In this document: piece by piece, positions 41,971 to 44,282 of the stretch
How positions within the stretch are numbered: position 1 is the stretch's first letter
Layout of the letters: every line of letters starts with the position of its first letter
NCBI GenBank assembly: GCA_024224155.1
Contig: JAAENP010000312.1
Location: 1 to 44,282, forward strand
DNA length: 44,282 nucleotides
Reading direction: 5' to 3'
Origin: a bacterium
GTDB taxonomy: Bacteria > Acidobacteriota > Thermoanaerobaculia > Multivoradales > JAHEKO01
The notes under the pieces: model-generated
The model's database searches: none
Told to the model about the DNA's origin: nothing
What the model saw: the letters and a program-made list of their open reading frames with translations, nothing else
Program-made: the position numbers and the translations under genes

Positions 41971-42794
41971 CCCACCACCCTTTCGACGTCGGAGGTTCGG
42001 CCCTCGAGAAACCTGAGCGGCTTCGGAGGACCTTCTCCGAGGTACGGAGTGGCTCGCCGATAGAACTCCTCGAGGCCGCGAACCTCGGACTCGCCCAGCT
42101 CGAAGCTCAGGTTCCGCTCCAGATAGTCGAGCAGATAGTCCTCCGAGAGCCCAAGCTCCCGCCCGGCCTCGTGAGCGAGAATGCCCAAGTTCTGTCGGCC
42201 GTGGCTGGCGCTGGCCGAAAAATCGGTCTCCAGGCCGGGGTGCCCGACACCGGAGCGGATCGCCCAAAAGGCGAATACAAACGGCAATCCCGTGAGCTCC
42301 TCCCATGCGGTCGCGAGATCCAGCACCCTGCCCTTCTCCATCGAGATGCGCAAGGCTGGATCGCCGATGATCAACGCCGCGTCGTTGGCGCCGAGCATGG
42401 TTTCGAGGTCGGGTCGGGTCGAGGCCGATTCGGGCTCGGCCCCGTACAGCTCCCTGAGCACAATCCGCACCAGGGTCGCCGAAGTGCGGCTATTCTCGTC
42501 GAGCGCCAGCCGCCGGACATCGCCGAAGGGCACGTTCGACACAAGCAACACGCTCCGAACCGCGCTGTCCGAGGCTACGCAGGTGCCGGGGATCACCGCC
42601 AGGTCCGGAATCCGCTGATACTCGATCGACGGAATCAGCCCGATGTCGATCTCGCCCGCCGCCAGCAGGTCGGCCACTCGGGCCGGTGGCTGGTAGACGG
42701 CCCGGTAGCGATCCGAAAGCGCTCCCGACAGAAAGTCCCAGGCCAGTGGGCGAGAGTTCAGGTAGTCGACGATACCGACTCGGAGTCTGGTCAT
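41967..42794 (-). CDS. mqnA: Chorismate dehydratase, menaquinone biosynthesis
   Basis: 275 residues with the periplasmic-binding-protein-like fold of MqnA. Family blocks are RVGIVDYLNSRPLAW at the N-terminus, LLAAGEIDIGLIPSIEY, VLLVSNVPF, IGDPALR and GLPFVFAFWAIR. It dehydrates chorismate to 3-enolpyruvylbenzoate, the first step of the futalosine route to menaquinone. With mqnC it shows that the organism uses menaquinone, the likely quinone for the nos-linked cytochrome b complex. Confidence 0.93.
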   Translation of the reverse strand: MTRLRVGIVDYLNSRPLAWDFLSGALSDRYRAVYQPPARVADLLAAGEIDIGLIPSIEYQRIPDLAVIPGTCVASDSAVRSVLLVSNVPFGDVRRLALDENSRTSATLVRIVLRELYGAEPESASTRPDLETMLGANDAALIIGDPALRISMEKGRVLDLATAWEELTGLPFVFAFWAIRSGVGHPGLETDFSASASHGRQNLGILAHEAGRELGLSEDYLLDYLERNLSFELGESEVRGLEEFYRRATPYLGEGPPKPLRFLEGRTSDVERVVG

Positions 42795-42911
42795 CTCAAA
42801 GTCGATTGTATCCAGTTGCCCGCCCTAACCCTCGCCTCTCTGCGCTCGCGGAGGCACCCACCGTCGCGACTCAATCGGCGCGCCAACCTCAGAGCCGGTC
42901 GACACCCTTCG

Positions 42912-42931
42912 CTTCGCTCGAGGGCAAGCGG
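42912..42931. repeat. TTCGCTCAGGGC-type repeat, copy 2
   Basis: CTTCGCTCGAGGGCAAGCGG matches 36098-36116 with one inserted base and one substitution. Lies in the rho-mqnA spacer. Confidence 0.3.
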
Positions 42932-42975
42932 AGTTCGACCGCTACAGGGAGGCAAGCTTCGAAAACCAGTCGGGA

Positions 42976-43009
42976 GGGGACACCTTGGAAAGGTGTCGCC
43001 AATGTCCCC
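42976..43009. repeat. REP-like palindrome downstream of rho
   Basis: GGGGACACCTT-gga-AAGGTGTC-gccaat-GTCCCC: an inner perfect 8-bp stem (42979-42986 with 42990-42997) is nested in outer GGGGAC/GTCCCC arms (42976-42981 and 43004-43009). It begins about 12 bases past the rho stop in the minus-strand sense. GGGGACA...GTCCCC palindromes are typical of REP sequences, and it may act as the rho transcript 3' end. Confidence 0.5.
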
Positions 43010-43021
43010 GCTATCCCCGGT

Positions 43022-44282
43022 TTACTTCCCCGACATCGCGTCGAGGAAGTCCTTGTTGACTTTGGTCTTGGCGAGCTTGTCGCGGAGCAGCTCCATGGCC
43101 TCGACGGTCGAGAGTGGATTGAGAACCTTGCGCAGAACCCAGACGCGTCGGAGCTCGTCCTCGTCCATGAGTAGCTCTTCTTTGCGGGTACCCGACTTGT
43201 TGATATCGACCGCCGGGAAGACGCGCTTGTCGATGAGTTTCCTGTCGAGGTGAATCTCCGAGTTGCCGGTGCCTTTGAACTCCTCGAAGATGACGTCGTC
43301 CATCCGGCTGCCCGTGTCGACCAGGGCGGTCGCAATGATGGTCAGCGATCCGCCCTCTTCGATGTTCCGCGCCGCGCCGAAGAACCGCTTGGGCCGGTGC
43401 AGAGCGTTAGCGTCGATACCGCCCGAGAGCACCTTGCCCGAAGGCGGCTGCACCGAGTTGTAGGCGCGTGCCAGGCGGGTAATCGAGTCAAGCAGAATCA
43501 CCACGTCCTTCTGGTGCTCGACCAGCCGCTTGGCTTTTTCGATCACCATCTCGGATACCTGCACGTGCCGCGTCGCCGGCTCATCGAAGGTGGACGAGAC
43601 CACCTCGCCCTGAACGGAGCGCTCCATGTCGGTGACCTCTTCCGGTCGCTCGTCGATCAACAGGACGATCAGGATCGACTCCGGGTGGTTCTTGGCAATA
43701 CCGTGAGCGATCGACTGCAGCAGCATCGTTTTGCCGGTCCTGGGGGCCGCGACGATCAGGGCTCGCTGCCCCTTGCCCATCGGCGTTACCAGGTCCAGAA
43801 CTCGGGACGACATGTCGCCGGCCAGCTCGAGACCGATCCTCTCCAGCGGGTAGAGCGGCGTCAGATTGTCGAAGAAGATCTTGTTGCGCGAGATATCCGG
43901 GTGCTCGAAGTTGACCGCCTCGACCTTGATCAGGGCAAAGTAGCGCTCGCCTTCCTTGGGCTGGCGTACCTGACCGGAAACCGTGTCGCCCGTGCGTAGA
44001 TCGAACCTGCGAATCTGGCTCGGGCTCACATAGATATCGTCGGGCCCGGGAAGATAGTTGTACTCGGGCGCGCGCAAGAATCCGAATCCGTCGGGCAGGC
44101 ACTCGAGCACGCCCTCGGCGAAGATCAGGCCGCTCTTCTCGGTGTGAGCCTGCAGAATCTTGGAGATCAGCGCCTGTTTGCGAAGCGAGGTCGCGCCGTC
44201 GACGTTGAGCGCGACAGCGATCTGGGTGAGCTCGGCGCTCTTCATCTCTTTCAGCGTACGGATGGCGAGCGCGTCCTTGGCC
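43022..44282 (-). CDS. rho: Transcription termination factor Rho (5' end beyond window)
   Basis: The frame is open to the last base of the window; the ATG at 44245 is probably internal, because the residues before it (LAIRTLKE) continue the N-terminal Rho helix pattern. Domains: the N-terminal SAP-like helices, the RNA-binding cold-shock domain with [14 protein letters not shown] and [16 protein letters not shown], and the RecA-like motor with Walker [27 protein letters not shown], Walker [15 protein letters not shown] and the Q/R loops [20 protein letters not shown]. It is an RNA-translocating hexameric helicase ending transcription. The many gene junctions here without hairpin terminators are consistent with Rho-dependent termination. 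Confidence 0.95.
   Translation of the reverse strand, partial: AKDALAIRTLKEMKSAELTQIAVALNVDGATSLRKQALISKILQAHTEKSGLIFAEGVLECLPDGFGFLRAPEYNYLPGPDDIYVSPSQIRRFDLRTGDTVSGQVRQPKEGERYFALIKVEAVNFEHPDISRNKIFFDNLTPLYPLERIGLELAGDMSSRVLDLVTPMGKGQRALIVAAPRTGKTMLLQSIAHGIAKNHPESILIVLLIDERPEEVTDMERSVQGEVVSSTFDEPATRHVQVSEMVIEKAKRLVEHQKDVVILLDSITRLARAYNSVQPPSGKVLSGGIDANALHRPKRFFGAARNIEEGGSLTIIATALVDTGSRMDDVIFEEFKGTGNSEIHLDRKLIDKRVFPAVDINKSGTRKEELLMDEDELRRVWVLRKVLNPLSTVEAMELLRDKLAKTKVNKDFLDAMSGK

Noticed and set aside
1-44282. CRISPR array, phage genes or origin of replication
   Set aside because: No regularly spaced repeats, no phage structural genes or intact integrase, and no DnaA-box cluster were seen.
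1-44282. Selenoprotein genes, suggested by the tRNA-Sec-like sequence
   Set aside because: No gene in the window needs an in-frame UGA read-through to complete its family length.

Overview
The window is GC-rich, densely packed bacterial chromosome with many 4-base ATGA/GTGA gene overlaps and frequent GTG/TTG starts. The gene mix (sec-type clade II nos cluster, futalosine menaquinone genes, a complete MoxR/Bat operon, lysine 6-aminotransferase with a partner ALDH, a Thr-type sulfatase-fold lipoprotein) points to a denitrifying, menaquinone-using Gram-negative organism, most likely an Acidobacteriota (Thermoanaerobaculia/Holophagae-like) or a nearby phylum. This placement is inference from gene content only.

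1-4.3 kb: the C-terminal third of a cytochrome cd1 nitrite reductase (nirS) ends at a strong hairpin terminator. It is followed by about 3.7 kb of accessory-looking DNA: a transposase-like fragment, a possible 25-residue membrane peptide, a BAHD/condensation-fold acyltransferase and a radical SAM enzyme of the spore-photoproduct-lyase type. The two genes are bordered by sequences resembling the 3' half or 3' end of a selenocysteine tRNA gene (1392, 2702-2768, 4145-4181), which may be old attachment sites.

4.37-16.66 kb: one long plus-strand nos operon. It starts with an electron-transfer module (GltD-like FAD/Fe-S oxidoreductase, Tat-type Rieske protein, fused cytochrome b, membrane-anchored pentaheme cytochrome c), then clade II NosZ (predicted lipoprotein), a NosB-like membrane protein, an unknown lipoprotein, NosD, NosF, an extended NosL with an extra cupredoxin-like domain, and NosY. 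NosR and the NosG/NosH ferredoxin pair are absent; the first four genes plausibly bring electrons from the quinone pool (and perhaps NAD(P)H) to NosZ.

16.66-24.1 kb (minus strand): housekeeping run rsmA, sulfatase-fold lipoprotein, ftsK (apparent CTG start), fmt, rsmB.

24.26-31.8 kb (plus strand): a well-formed sigma-54 promoter followed by moxR, a DUF58 protein, a short BatD-like protein, batA, batB, batC and batD, all tightly coupled. Then a GAF-GGDEF protein (31.9-33.0 kb) and a lysine catabolism pair, lysine 6-aminotransferase plus ALDH7-like dehydrogenase, behind a 7-9-7 inverted repeat.

36.06-44.28 kb (minus strand): a GT-C-like membrane protein, a diacylglycerol-kinase-family lipid kinase, mqnC, a nucleotidyltransferase with a small overlapping partner ORF, an NTF2-like protein, mqnA, REP-like palindromes, and rho, which runs off the right end of the window.
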